Shown here: positions 1-8,613 of the stretch, piece after piece
Layout: every line of letters starts with the position of its first letter
How positions within the stretch are numbered: the stretch's first letter is position 1
Source: an uncultured Eubacteriales bacterium
Lineage (GTDB): Bacteria; Bacillota; Clostridia; Lachnospirales; Cellulosilyticaceae
Length of the DNA stretch: 64,000 bases
NCBI GenBank assembly: GCA_900551325.1
Contig: URVM01000003.1
Span: 186,001 to 250,000 of the forward strand
Direction of reading: 5' to 3'
Made by a program: the position numbers and the translations under genes
The notes under the pieces: model-generated
Databases searched by the model: none
What the model saw: the letters and a program-made list of their open reading frames with translations, nothing else
What the model was told of the DNA's origin: nothing

Positions 1-593
1 TCGCCATGGCACGCATCACAAGTTTGTACTGTTTGCATTGCACCGAGTATTGTACGCTGGGTTACTCTTACTTGACCTGTTCCATTACATTTTGTACAAG
101 TTGTTGCATTTGTACCTGGTTTTGCCTTTGTACCATTACATGTCTTACATGTTTCTGATGTATGAATTTTAATTTCTTTTTCTACACCAAAAGCTGCTTC
201 TGCAAATTCAACTTGAATAGTTTGCTTAATATCATTACCTGGTCTTGGACCACGTGGACGACGTCTACCGCCTCCACCAAACATATCACCAAAGACACCA
301 CCAAAGAGATCTTCCATATCAAAGTCGAATCCGCCACCGAATCCACCTGCACCTGGTCCACCACCTTGTTCAAAGGCACTATGTCCATATCTATCATATG
401 CAGCTCTTTTATCTTGATCACTTAATACTTCATAAGCTTCACTGGCTTCTTTAAATTTAGCCTCAGCTTCCTCATCACCTTGATTTGTATCTGGGTGATA
501 TTGTTTTGCGAGTTTTCTATAAGCTTTTTTAATTTCAGCGTCCGTTGCACCTTTTTGTACTCCGAGCACTTCATAATAATCACGTTTTGCCAC
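1..593 (-). CDS. dnaJ: Chaperone protein DnaJ (5' part, runs off the window)
   Basis: Hsp40 co-chaperone that stimulates the ATPase of DnaK and delivers unfolded clients. About 197 codons are visible, starting at a GTG (591-593) that gives MAKRDYYEVLGV, the classic start of the J domain. The HPD motif lies in KQYHPDTNQG near residue 33, followed by a Gly/Phe-rich linker and the beginning of the zinc-finger region (CKTCNGTK, CTKCNGTG, and CDACHG at the edge). The first zinc repeat ends in Lys where CxxCxGxG has Gly. The C-terminal substrate-binding domains lie outside the window. It is last of hrcA-grpE-dnaK-dnaJ and also has its own likely promoter. Confidence 0.95.
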   Translation of the reverse strand, partial: MAKRDYYEVLGVQKGATDAEIKKAYRKLAKQYHPDTNQGDEEAEAKFKEASEAYEVLSDQDKRAAYDRYGHSAFEQGGGPGAGGFGGGFDFDMEDLFGGVFGDMFGGGGRRRPRGPRPGNDIKQTIQVEFAEAAFGVEKEIKIHTSETCKTCNGTKAKPGTNATTCTKCNGTGQVRVTQRTILGAMQTVQTCDACHG

Positions 594-625
594 TGTTATC
601 ACCATCCTATCCATTAACATATTCC

Positions 626-654
626 ATTATACTGACTGTTGTTACGATATACAA
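626..654 (-). promoter_or_regulatory. Likely sigma-A promoter of dnaJ
   Basis: On the minus strand a TTGTAT -35 (649-654) and a perfect TATAAT -10 (626-631) are separated by 17 bp, about 33 bp before the dnaJ start. It would supply dnaJ transcripts downstream of the dnaK-dnaJ hairpin. Inference from sequence only. Confidence 0.5.
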
Positions 655-661
655 GCATAAC

Positions 662-700
662 GTAGAAACAGTCAAAGAGCATCCTCTTTGACCGTTCTAC
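662..700 (-). terminator. Hairpin between dnaK and dnaJ (attenuator or processing site)
   Basis: Arms 662-679 and 684-700 pair along nearly their full length (core GTCAAAGAG / CTCTTTGAC) around a 4-nt loop. On the minus strand the following bases are only moderately U-rich, so this looks like a leaky terminator or an mRNA-stabilising 3' end for dnaK rather than a strong terminator. Confidence 0.5.
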
Positions 701-718
701 TTATTTCTTCATTTATTT

Positions 719-2560
719 TTATTCTTCTTTAAAGTCTGCATCGATTACATCATCGTTTGCATTGTTTGATGCGCCACCCATATCAGCACCTGGTTCGCCT
801 TGTGGTGCAGCTTGTGCATACATTTTTTCAGAAATAGCGTAGAAAGCTTGTGTTAATGCTTCTTTAGCGTCTTTAAGTTCTTTAACTTCTGCATCTGTAA
901 TTGTTTCAATATTTACACGGTTGTTAATTTCTTTTAATGCGTTAAGCTTAGCTTCAACATCTGCTTTATCAGCTGCTTCTAACTTATCTTCCATGTCTTT
1001 CATCATTTTTTCTGTTTGGAAGACCATGCTATCTGCTTCGTTTTTCACATCGATTGCTTCTTTACGTTTTTTATCTTCTGCTGCATATTTTTCAGCTTCT
1101 TGAACCGCTTTGTTAATTTCATCTTCACTTAAGTTTGTACTTGCTGTAATTGTAATTTGTTGCTCTTTACCTGTTCCTAAGTCTTTAGCAGATACTTTAA
1201 CGATACCATTTGCATCGATATCGAAAGTAACTTCGATTTGAGGAATACCACGTGGTGCTGGCATAATACCATCTAACTTAAAGTTACCAAGTGTTTTGTT
1301 TTGGTTAGCCATTGGTCTTTCACCTTGAACAACATGGATATCAACTGCTGGTTGGTTATCTGCTGCTGTTGAGAATACTTGGCTTTTCTTTGTAGGAATT
1401 GTAGTATTTCTTGGAATAAGAACAGTAGCAACTCCACCTAATGTTTCAATACCTAATGAAAGTGGTGTTACGTCAAGAAGAAGGATATCGCCTACTCCAG
1501 CTTCACCTGAAAGTTTACCACCTTGGATTGCTGCACCAACAGCAACACATTCATCTGGGTTAATACCTTTGAATGGCTCTTTACCTGTAATACGTTTAAC
1601 AGCTTCTTGAACAGCTGGAATACGTGTTGAACCACCTACTAATAATACTTTATCAAGTTCTGTAGCTGTAAGACCTGCATCGTTAAGTGCTGTTCTTACT
1701 GGTCCCATTGTACGTTCTACAAGATCATTTGTAAGTTCATCAAATTTAGCACGTGTAAGAGTTACATCTAAGTTTTTACCTGATGCACAGATAAATGGAA
1801 TTAAGATATTAGCAGTTGATTTTGAAGAAAGTTCTTTTTTAGCTGTTTCAGCTGCTTCTTTAAGACGTTGCATAGCCATTTTATCAGCTGATAAATCTTC
1901 GCCTTCTTGTTTTTTGAACTCTTCTACTAAGAAGTTAATAATACGTTGGTCAAAGTCATCTCCACCAAGGTTGTTATCTCCACTTGTAGCTAATACTTCG
2001 ATTACACCATCACCAATTTCAATGATAGATACGTCGAATGTACCACCACCAAGGTCATATACCATGATTTTTTGTTCTTGTTCATTTTCAAGACCATAAG
2101 CAAGAGCTGCTGCTGTTGGTTCGTTAATAATACGTTTTACATCAAGACCAGCAATACGACCAGCATCTTTTGTTGCTTGTCTTTGGCTATCTGAGAAGTA
2201 AGCAGGAACTGTGATTACAGCTTCTGTTACTGCTTCACCTAAGTAGCTTTCTGCATCTGCTTTAAGTTTTTGAAGTGTAATAGCTGAAATTTCTTGTGGT
2301 GTATAGTCTTTACCATCAATGTTTACTTTGTGGTTTGTACCCATATGACGTTTAATAGAAGCGATTGTACGCTCATGGTTTGTAATAGCTTGACGTTTTG
2401 CTACGTCACCTACAAGTCTTTCTCCTGTTTTTGTAAAACCAACAACTGAAGGAGTTGTTCTATTTCCATCTGCGTTTACAATAACAACTGGTTTTCCACC
2501 TTCCATTACTGCCACGCAAGAGTTTGTTGTTCCTAAGTCAATACCAATAATTTTTCCCAT
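719..2560 (-). CDS. dnaK: Molecular chaperone DnaK (Hsp70)
   Basis: Cytoplasmic ATP-dependent chaperone of 613 aa, full length for Gram-positive DnaK. The N-terminal nucleotide-binding domain starts with IGIDLGTTNSCVAV. The phosphate-2 motif VYDLGGGTFDVSI and the adenosine motif LLVGGSTRIPAVQ follow, then the substrate-binding beta domain and a helical lid. The C-terminus (DDVIDADFKEE) is the typical conserved tail. An AGGAGG Shine-Dalgarno precedes the ATG. It works with GrpE (upstream) and DnaJ (downstream) and is likely HrcA/CIRCE-regulated through the operon promoter. Confidence 0.98.
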   Translation of the reverse strand: MGKIIGIDLGTTNSCVAVMEGGKPVVIVNADGNRTTPSVVGFTKTGERLVGDVAKRQAITNHERTIASIKRHMGTNHKVNIDGKDYTPQEISAITLQKLKADAESYLGEAVTEAVITVPAYFSDSQRQATKDAGRIAGLDVKRIINEPTAAALAYGLENEQEQKIMVYDLGGGTFDVSIIEIGDGVIEVLATSGDNNLGGDDFDQRIINFLVEEFKKQEGEDLSADKMAMQRLKEAAETAKKELSSKSTANILIPFICASGKNLDVTLTRAKFDELTNDLVERTMGPVRTALNDAGLTATELDKVLLVGGSTRIPAVQEAVKRITGKEPFKGINPDECVAVGAAIQGGKLSGEAGVGDILLLDVTPLSLGIETLGGVATVLIPRNTTIPTKKSQVFSTAADNQPAVDIHVVQGERPMANQNKTLGNFKLDGIMPAPRGIPQIEVTFDIDANGIVKVSAKDLGTGKEQQITITASTNLSEDEINKAVQEAEKYAAEDKKRKEAIDVKNEADSMVFQTEKMMKDMEDKLEAADKADVEAKLNALKEINNRVNIETITDAEVKELKDAKEALTQAFYAISEKMYAQAAPQGEPGADMGGASNNANDDVIDADFKEE

Positions 2561-2601
2561 GATTAATTCCTCCTAATCTATATTCTTACATTGCTTATTT
2601 A

Positions 2602-3153
2602 TTAGTTTGCTACTTTTACCATACTGTAGCGGATTACTTTTTCTTTATATAAATAACCCTTTTGAAGTTCTTCTACAACTATATTTTCTTCTAAAGAGTC
2701 ATCGTTTATGTGTAAAACAGCATTGTGATAATCTGGATTAAATACTTCTCCAACAGCTGTAATTGGTGTTACATTAAGTTTTTCAAGTGTAGACATAAGT
2801 TGTTTGTAAATCATAGATACGCCTTCATAAAAGCTCTTATCTGCACTTTCTTGCTTTAATGCACGCTCTAGATTATCTACTGTACCTAAAAGTTCTGTAA
2901 GTGTAGAGCTTACTGCTAAGTCATAAATATTTTGTTTTTCTCTTTCAGTACGCTTACGGTAGTTATCAAACTCTGCCATAAGTCTTTGAAGTCTTTCAAA
3001 GTTTTCATCAGCTGCCTTCTTTTCAGGCTCTGCCTCTTCTATAACTTCTGTTTCACAAGACTCCTTAGTTTCTTCTGTCACAGTTTCTTCTTGTACTGTT
3101 TCTTCTACTTTTTCATTTTCCATCTCTGGTGTTAGTATTTCTTTTTCTTCCAT
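2602..3153 (-). CDS. grpE: Nucleotide exchange factor GrpE
   Basis: 183-aa cytoplasmic protein that releases ADP from DnaK. The first 50 or so residues are a Glu-rich disordered segment. A long coiled-coil helix (ENFERLQRLMAEFDNYRKRT) follows, and then the C-terminal beta domain with the signature VGEVFNPDYHNAVLH. It sits between hrcA and dnaK, 41 bp upstream of dnaK, in the standard Firmicutes heat-shock operon order. The assigned start has an AAAGGA Shine-Dalgarno about 9 nt upstream. Confidence 0.97.
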   Translation of the reverse strand: MEEKEILTPEMENEKVEETVQEETVTEETKESCETEVIEEAEPEKKAADENFERLQRLMAEFDNYRKRTEREKQNIYDLAVSSTLTELLGTVDNLERALKQESADKSFYEGVSMIYKQLMSTLEKLNVTPITAVGEVFNPDYHNAVLHINDDSLEENIVVEELQKGYLYKEKVIRYSMVKVAN

Positions 3154-3175
3154 GAATCAGCATCCTTTCTCTCTA

Positions 3176-4207
3176 CTACTCTTTTCCTTCGATTAGCATA
3201 TTTTTAATATGGTAAGAAATATGTTCAAGAAGAGAAACCACTTGACCATAATTCATACGAGTCGGTCCAATAATGCCAATAGTACCTAGGCTATATTCCC
3301 CTATGTCATAACTTGCTGTAATAATACTACATTCCTTCATAGGTTCTAATCCATTTTCTTCGCCAATACTAATGGTAACTTCTTTATTGGGCTTATGCTT
3401 AAGCATTTTTACCAAATAAGGTTTTTGTTCAAGAACCTCAAGAAGTTTCTTGGCTTTTTCAATGTCATTGAACTCTTGGAAGTTAAGAATATTAGTCATA
3501 CCTCTTGTAAAGATATTTGGAACATCTTCTGCTTCTAGTGTATCAATAATCGCATTCATTAAATCTACAGTAATGTCATTATAATCTAACATACGTGCTT
3601 GTAAGAGATGCAATTTATCAACACTTAGTTCATCTAAAGATGTGCCACTAAGACTTTCATTAATAATGCTTGTAAGTATGCCACAAAGTGGATAATCAAT
3701 ACGTTTATTCGTTCGAAGAATATAATGTCTAACAATATTTGTATCTGTTACAATGACTAGAGCAACACTTCTTTCATCTACTGGCACCAATTGAAGGTGT
3801 TTAATCTTTGTTTGACTAATGGTAGGCGGCGACGCAATAGTTGCATAATGAGTCACTGCTGAAATAAGTTTTGCCGTTTCTTCTAAAAGTATATCTATTT
3901 TGTCAAATTTATTGCTAATAACATCTGCAATCACTTTTTGCACATCTGGTGCAATATCAGTTGGTTGCATTAAGTTATCCACATATAATCTGTAGCCTTT
4001 ATCAGAAGGTATACGTCCAGCAGAAGTATGAGGTTGCATAATAAGTCCTAAATCTTCTAAGTCTGCCATTTCATTTCGTATAGTAGCAGAACTTACACCT
4101 AAGTCATACCTCTTTGAAATCGTTCTTGAGCCTACTGGATCTCCTGTTTGTATATAATCATGAATAATGGCTTCGAGAATTTTTCTTTTTCTTTCATTTA
4201 TATCCAT
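3176..4207 (-). CDS. hrcA: Heat-inducible transcription repressor HrcA
   Basis: Repressor of class I heat-shock genes that binds CIRCE; its folding is assisted by GroE in known systems. 343 aa from the chosen ATG at 4207 (MDINERKRKILEAII). An N-terminal winged helix-turn-helix (DPVGSRTISKRYDLGVSSAT) is followed by the HrcA GAF-like domain. The frame stays open to 4243, but that upstream ATG lies inside the CIRCE operator, and only the 4207 start has a good Shine-Dalgarno (GGAAGTGAT), so the shorter start is preferred. First gene of the operon, hence autoregulated. Confidence 0.96.
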   Translation of the reverse strand: MDINERKRKILEAIIHDYIQTGDPVGSRTISKRYDLGVSSATIRNEMADLEDLGLIMQPHTSAGRIPSDKGYRLYVDNLMQPTDIAPDVQKVIADVISNKFDKIDILLEETAKLISAVTHYATIASPPTISQTKIKHLQLVPVDERSVALVIVTDTNIVRHYILRTNKRIDYPLCGILTSIINESLSGTSLDELSVDKLHLLQARMLDYNDITVDLMNAIIDTLEAEDVPNIFTRGMTNILNFQEFNDIEKAKKLLEVLEQKPYLVKMLKHKPNKEVTISIGEENGLEPMKECSIITASYDIGEYSLGTIGIIGPTRMNYGQVVSLLEHISYHIKNMLIEGKE

Positions 4208-4229
4208 GATATCACTTCCTTTTGTATTG

Positions 4230-4256
4230 TTAGCACTCACCATGTTTGAGTGCTAA
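4230..4256 (-). promoter_or_regulatory. CIRCE operator (HrcA binding site)
   Basis: Perfect inverted repeat TTAGCACTC (4230-4238), 9-bp spacer, GAGTGCTAA (4248-4256), identical to the CIRCE consensus. It lies between the hrcA -10 element and the hrcA start codon, so bound HrcA would block transcription of hrcA-grpE-dnaK-dnaJ. Confidence 0.97.
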
Positions 4257-4266
4257 CTGTATTTTT

Positions 4267-4295
4267 AAGATATCATTCTTTTAAAAATATGTCAA
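4267..4295 (-). promoter_or_regulatory. Sigma-A promoter of the hrcA operon
   Basis: Minus-strand TTGACA -35 (4290-4295), 17-bp spacer and TATCTT -10 (4267-4272), immediately upstream of the CIRCE element. Confidence 0.8.
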
Positions 4296-4348
4296 TACGA
4301 TTGGTGCAATTATTTTAAAATAAATTGTAAATTCCTTTTGAATAAGAT

Positions 4349-5482
4349 TTATAGTAAAAAGGATGCAAAAATTTGATTTGAGACATCTTTACCTTGTTCA
4401 GTTAAATACAGTCTTTCATTATTATGAACCATCATTTCTTTGTTTATCCACTCCTCTATTTGTTTACCGTAAATCTCATAAATAGAAGTGTTAAACCTTT
4501 TTTCAAATTCATTAATACTTATACCTATACACATTCTTAAGCCTAGGAACATAAATTCTTCCATAGCCATTTTTGTTGTAATCTCTTCTTTTTCAACTAC
4601 TAACTTATCTATTTCACCTTTTGCTTCTAAGTAAGTATTAAAATCTGTTGTATTATGAAATCTTATATCATTCATATAACTATGTGAGCCCAGTCCAATA
4701 CCTAAATAAGGTTCACAGTTCCAATACACTTTATTATGCTCACATTCATAACCTTCCTTAGACCAATTTGAAAGTTCATATTGATGATAACCTGCTTCTT
4801 TTAAATAAGTTTTTACATATTCATAAAAGTCTCTATCTAACTCTTCTTCTGTTTCTTTCATTAGACCTTCCTTATAGCGATCTCCAAATACAGTGCCTTC
4901 TTCTATAATAAGCGAATAGGCAGATAAATGTGGTAGGTCTAGCTTTTTCATTCGTGCTAGTGTATCTTTCCAATCTTCTAAGGTTTGTCCTGGAAGGCTA
5001 AACATAATGTCTGTATTTAGATTTGTAATACCTACTTTTCTAAGTACCCTAATGCTTTCTTCCCATTCTTCATAAGTATGAATACGTCCTATACTTTTAA
5101 GTAACCCATTTTGTGCTGCTTGTAAACCAAGACTTACTCGGTTTACACCATGCTTTTTAAAAACAAGGGCATGTTCTTCTTGTATTGTTCCTGGGTTTGC
5201 TTCTATCGTCCATTCCACATCTTCTTCAAGTTGAAAATGTGTTCTAAGTGCTTCACACAATTGGTCTAATAAAAAAGGTGAAAGTACCGTTGGGGTACCT
5301 CCACCTATAAATAGACTTTTCACTGTGTGTACACCTTTTAGTGCTTTTCCATAGCTTTTAATTTCATCAATTAACGCTTCTACATATTCTTCTTCTTTAC
5401 CTTTGTTAGGAAAAGATAAGAAATCACAGTAATAGCATTTAGAATGACAAAATGGTATGTGTACATACAATCCTATTTTCAT
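4349..5482 (-). CDS. hemW: Heme chaperone HemW (HemN-like radical SAM protein)
   Basis: 377-aa radical SAM protein formerly annotated as oxygen-independent coproporphyrinogen III oxidase. The cluster motif CHSKCYYC (C12, C16, C19) lies in the N-terminus, followed by the glycine-rich motif FIGGGTPTVL and a C-terminal HemN-type domain. The family binds heme and an Fe-S cluster and probably inserts heme into targets. It lacks the N-terminal extension of true HemN and so fits HemW. It is 9 bp downstream of lepA, an arrangement conserved in many Firmicutes; co-transcription is likely. Confidence 0.93.
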   Translation of the reverse strand: MKIGLYVHIPFCHSKCYYCDFLSFPNKGKEEEYVEALIDEIKSYGKALKGVHTVKSLFIGGGTPTVLSPFLLDQLCEALRTHFQLEEDVEWTIEANPGTIQEEHALVFKKHGVNRVSLGLQAAQNGLLKSIGRIHTYEEWEESIRVLRKVGITNLNTDIMFSLPGQTLEDWKDTLARMKKLDLPHLSAYSLIIEEGTVFGDRYKEGLMKETEEELDRDFYEYVKTYLKEAGYHQYELSNWSKEGYECEHNKVYWNCEPYLGIGLGSHSYMNDIRFHNTTDFNTYLEAKGEIDKLVVEKEEITTKMAMEEFMFLGLRMCIGISINEFEKRFNTSIYEIYGKQIEEWINKEMMVHNNERLYLTEQGKDVSNQIFASFLL

Positions 5483-5491
5483 AGTATTCCT

Positions 5492-7303
5492 CTATTCATC
5501 AAGTTTTAAAACGCTCATAAACGCTGCTTGTGGTACTTCTACGTTACCTACTTGGCGCATACGTTTCTTACCTTCTTTTTGTTTTTCTAACAGTTTACGT
5601 TTACGTGAAATATCTCCACCATAACATTTTGCAAGTACGTCTTTACGCATAGCGCTAATGGTCTCTCTTGCAATAACTTTGTTACCAATAGCTGCTTGGA
5701 TTGGAATTTCAAATAAATGTTTTGGAATTTCTTTTTTAAGTTTTTCTACAATCTTTCTACCCTTTTCTACCGCATTAGATTCATGAACAATAAGTGAAAG
5801 GGCATCTACCATTTCTTTGTTTACAAGAATATCTAATTTAACAAGTTTAGATTCTGCATAACCACAAAGTTCATAGTCAAAGGATGCATAACCACGTGTT
5901 CTTGATTTAAGTGCATCAAAGAAGTCATAAATAATTTCGTTAAGTGGTAACTCGTAAGTGAGTACTGCACGTGTAGCCTCTAAATATTCCATCCCTTGAT
6001 AAATACCACGTTTTTCTTGGCAAAGTTCCATAACAGCACCAACATAATCAGATGGTACAATAATTTGAGCTTTTACCATAGGTTCTTCCATATATTTAAT
6101 ATTAGATGGATCTGGTAAGTTTGATGGGTTAGAAAGCTCTAGTTTTTCACCATTTGTCTTATATACATGATAAATAACGTTAGGCGCTGTTGTTACAAGG
6201 TCTAAGTTATATTCACGCTCAAGACGTTCTTGAATAATCTCCATATGAAGAAGACCTAAGAAACCACATCTAAATCCAAAGCCTAGGGCAACGGAAGTTT
6301 CTGGTTCAAATATAAGAGCTGCATCATTTAATTGGAGTTTTTCTAAACTATCACGAAGATCTCCATATTTTGCACCATCTGCTGGATAAAGACCACAGTA
6401 TACCATTGGATTAACTTTCTTATAACCTGGAAGCTGCTGGCTTGCTGGGTTATTTGCATCAGTTACTGTATCCCCTACACTTGTATCTCTTACATTTTTA
6501 ATACTTGCAGTAATGTAACCTACATCACCTGCTTTTAAATCATCTGTTGGTCTAAAGATACCTGCTCCAAAAACCCCTACTTCAACTACATCAAATTCTT
6601 TCTTTGTAGCCATCATACGGATTTTCATACCTTTTTTAACTGTACCTTCTTTAATTCTACAGAAGATAATAACCCCTTTATATGGGTCATAAAGAGAGTC
6701 AAAAATAAGTGCTTGAAGTGGTGCATTCTCATCACCTGATGGTTGTGGCACTGCTTTTACTACTTGCTCAAGTACATCTTTAATATTAATACCATTTTTA
6801 GCAGAAATTAAAGGTGCATCCTGGGCATCTAAACCAATTACATCTTCTATTTGATGCTTAACAGCTTCTGGATCAGCACTTGGTAAATCAATTTTATTAA
6901 TAACTGGCATAATCTCAAGATTATGGTCAAGAGCTAAATAAACGTTTGCAAGTGTTTGTGCTTCTATACCTTGGGCAGCATCTACAATTAAGATAGCCCC
7001 TTCACAAGCAGCTAAACTTCTAGATACTTCATAGTTAAAGTCTACATGCCCTGGCGTATCAATAAGATTAAAAATGTACTCCTGGCCGTCATCGGCATTA
7101 TACACAAGTCTTACAGCTTGAGATTTAATGGTAATTCCACGCTCACGCTCAAGATCCATGTTATCTAAAACTTGTGCTTGCATTTCCCTTTCTGTAAGTG
7201 TACCTGTCATTTGAATAATTCTGTCAGCTAGTGTACTCTTACCATGGTCAATGTGCGCTATAATACAAAAATTCCTAATTTTTTCTTGTCTTGAAAGAGA
7301 CAT
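5492..7303 (-). CDS. lepA: Elongation factor 4 (LepA), back-translocating GTPase
   Basis: 603-aa translational GTPase, full length for the family. The P-loop AHIDHGKSTLADR lies near the N-terminus. The G2 motif ERGITIKSQAVRL, the G3 motif DTPGHVDF and the G4 motif NKIDLPSADP follow, then EF-G-like domains and the LepA-specific C-terminal domain (RKRKLLEKQKEGKKRMR). It acts on stalled or mispositioned ribosomes. The ATG has a strong AAGGAGGAGCAAT ribosome-binding site. It lies between spoIIP and hemW. Confidence 0.97.
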   Translation of the reverse strand: MSLSRQEKIRNFCIIAHIDHGKSTLADRIIQMTGTLTEREMQAQVLDNMDLERERGITIKSQAVRLVYNADDGQEYIFNLIDTPGHVDFNYEVSRSLAACEGAILIVDAAQGIEAQTLANVYLALDHNLEIMPVINKIDLPSADPEAVKHQIEDVIGLDAQDAPLISAKNGINIKDVLEQVVKAVPQPSGDENAPLQALIFDSLYDPYKGVIIFCRIKEGTVKKGMKIRMMATKKEFDVVEVGVFGAGIFRPTDDLKAGDVGYITASIKNVRDTSVGDTVTDANNPASQQLPGYKKVNPMVYCGLYPADGAKYGDLRDSLEKLQLNDAALIFEPETSVALGFGFRCGFLGLLHMEIIQERLEREYNLDLVTTAPNVIYHVYKTNGEKLELSNPSNLPDPSNIKYMEEPMVKAQIIVPSDYVGAVMELCQEKRGIYQGMEYLEATRAVLTYELPLNEIIYDFFDALKSRTRGYASFDYELCGYAESKLVKLDILVNKEMVDALSLIVHESNAVEKGRKIVEKLKKEIPKHLFEIPIQAAIGNKVIARETISAMRKDVLAKCYGGDISRKRKLLEKQKEGKKRMRQVGNVEVPQAAFMSVLKLDE

Positions 7304-7343
7304 ATTGCTCCTCCTTAATATTTTCTCTAGTATGATTCGTTTT

Positions 7344-7352
7344 ATTATAGCA
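7344..7352 (-). promoter_or_regulatory. Possible extended -10 promoter for lepA
   Basis: Minus-strand TGCTATAAT, an extended -10 element with a perfect TATAAT, about 40 bp before the lepA start in the short spoIIP-lepA gap. No good -35 is visible. It would give lepA a vegetative transcript independent of the sporulation genes upstream. Confidence 0.35.
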
Positions 7353-7369
7353 TACCCTGTTTAGATGTA

Positions 7370-8551
7370 TCAATCCTTTTCAAGTACCTTTGCTAATATG
7401 GTAGCAATCGGTTCAGCTGCTCTTAGGCCTTCTTCACTGGTATCATTTTGTCCACCTATCTCTACAAGAAGTGACATAGGCTTCATATGTAAGCTATATC
7501 GATAAGCTTTAAGATACACTTTACGTGTAATTTCTGGGTAGTATTTCATAGCTACAATTTGAGCTTGTAAAGAAAAAGCTAAGTTATCTTCTAAATAAGG
7601 ATTGGTTAAAGTACGCATAGGAATATTTTCGCCATCTTGGTTTTTAAGACGTGTTAACCCATTTACAAACATAATTTTAGATGTACTTTCTCCATTTAAA
7701 TTACCTACTACCTTACCACTTCCACTAATACCGTCTCGGTGTAAATCTATACATACTTGAATAGAAGGATTTTCTTCTAAAATATTTCTTATGACTGGTT
7801 CTAGACGTTCATAACACCCATCTGTATTTTCACTTACATCATCTTGGTAAAAGTGATCTGTCACATGTAGCGTTTCTATACCATATTTATCTTCTAGTAT
7901 TCTTTCTACTTCTGCTCCCATTGCTAAAATACCTGGATCTCCTTTTGTCTCATCTGCAAATCTTTCCTTTGCATGAGTATGAAAAATAAGTACTTTAGGT
8001 CCTTCTATGGTTTCATCTAATTTAAATTCTTTTTTAGCAAGGGCTTCAAAGTCCCATTCTGACATAAGCTTTTCATCAATAGTTAAATCATCATGATCCC
8101 CGGCATAAATTTTACTTAATAAATAAGCAGGGTCTTTAAGTTTACTTAAGTCTACATCCTGTTTAATAGGTGTTGGTAAATCTGGTTCATAAGTATTATC
8201 CTTTTCTAGAGTAATGAGCTCCTCTTCTTCAGGTATAGCAAAGTAGCCTGGTATCTCTGATACCCCGCTTGTATTTTGTATAAACTGAGCGTAAGGCAAA
8301 GTTTGTTTTAAAAGCGCTAAAGGCCCTATATAATTTTCTATCTGAGGTAGTGAGAAGGTAAATTTTTCTTTATTAGTGTTCCAAGTGTGTGGCATCGTTA
8401 AATAAGTTATAATAAAAGGCCCCTGAAGTCCTGGTATATTGACGAAGTATTGATAAATTCCACTGCTTACTAAAATTGTTAAGCCTATCATTCCTAGTCT
8501 TAATTTCATTTGTCTCGTAAATGGCTTTACCTTTGGTATATACTTTTGCAT
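7370..8551 (-). CDS. spoIIP: Stage II sporulation protein P (SpoIIP)
   Basis: 393-aa membrane-anchored peptidoglycan hydrolase of the engulfment machinery. It has one N-terminal membrane segment (residues 17-34, near MIGLTILVSSGIYQYF), a linker, then the amidase/endopeptidase domain with VLIFHTHAKERF and CIDLHRDGI supplying the metal-ligand histidines, and a terminal SLLVEIGGQNDTSEE motif. It partners with SpoIID and SpoIIM in Bacillus; neither is in this window. Directly downstream of gpr. An AATACAAT sequence about 45 bp upstream resembles a sigma-E -10 but the -35 is unclear. The start has a GGGGGG ribosome-binding site. Confidence 0.95.
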   Translation of the reverse strand: MQKYIPKVKPFTRQMKLRLGMIGLTILVSSGIYQYFVNIPGLQGPFIITYLTMPHTWNTNKEKFTFSLPQIENYIGPLALLKQTLPYAQFIQNTSGVSEIPGYFAIPEEEELITLEKDNTYEPDLPTPIKQDVDLSKLKDPAYLLSKIYAGDHDDLTIDEKLMSEWDFEALAKKEFKLDETIEGPKVLIFHTHAKERFADETKGDPGILAMGAEVERILEDKYGIETLHVTDHFYQDDVSENTDGCYERLEPVIRNILEENPSIQVCIDLHRDGISGSGKVVGNLNGESTSKIMFVNGLTRLKNQDGENIPMRTLTNPYLEDNLAFSLQAQIVAMKYYPEITRKVYLKAYRYSLHMKPMSLLVEIGGQNDTSEEGLRAAEPIATILAKVLEKD

Positions 8552-8613
8552 AGTTTTCCCCCCTATATAGCCTGTCTTTTACTATTGTATTATTCAAATA
8601 CTCCTCTTTATAC

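Noticed and set aside
162..454. Plus-strand ORFs opposite dnaJ
   Set aside because: Low-complexity shadows (Thr/Ser- or His-rich) of the Gly/Phe-rich DnaJ linker on the opposite strand.
4208..4243. Longer HrcA start at 4243
   Set aside because: Its ATG lies inside the CIRCE operator and lacks a ribosome-binding site; the 4207 start fits the family.
8373..8597. 74-codon minus-strand ORF overlapping the start of spoIIP
   Set aside because: Shares most of its bases with the well-supported SpoIIP N-terminus in another frame and has no family features.
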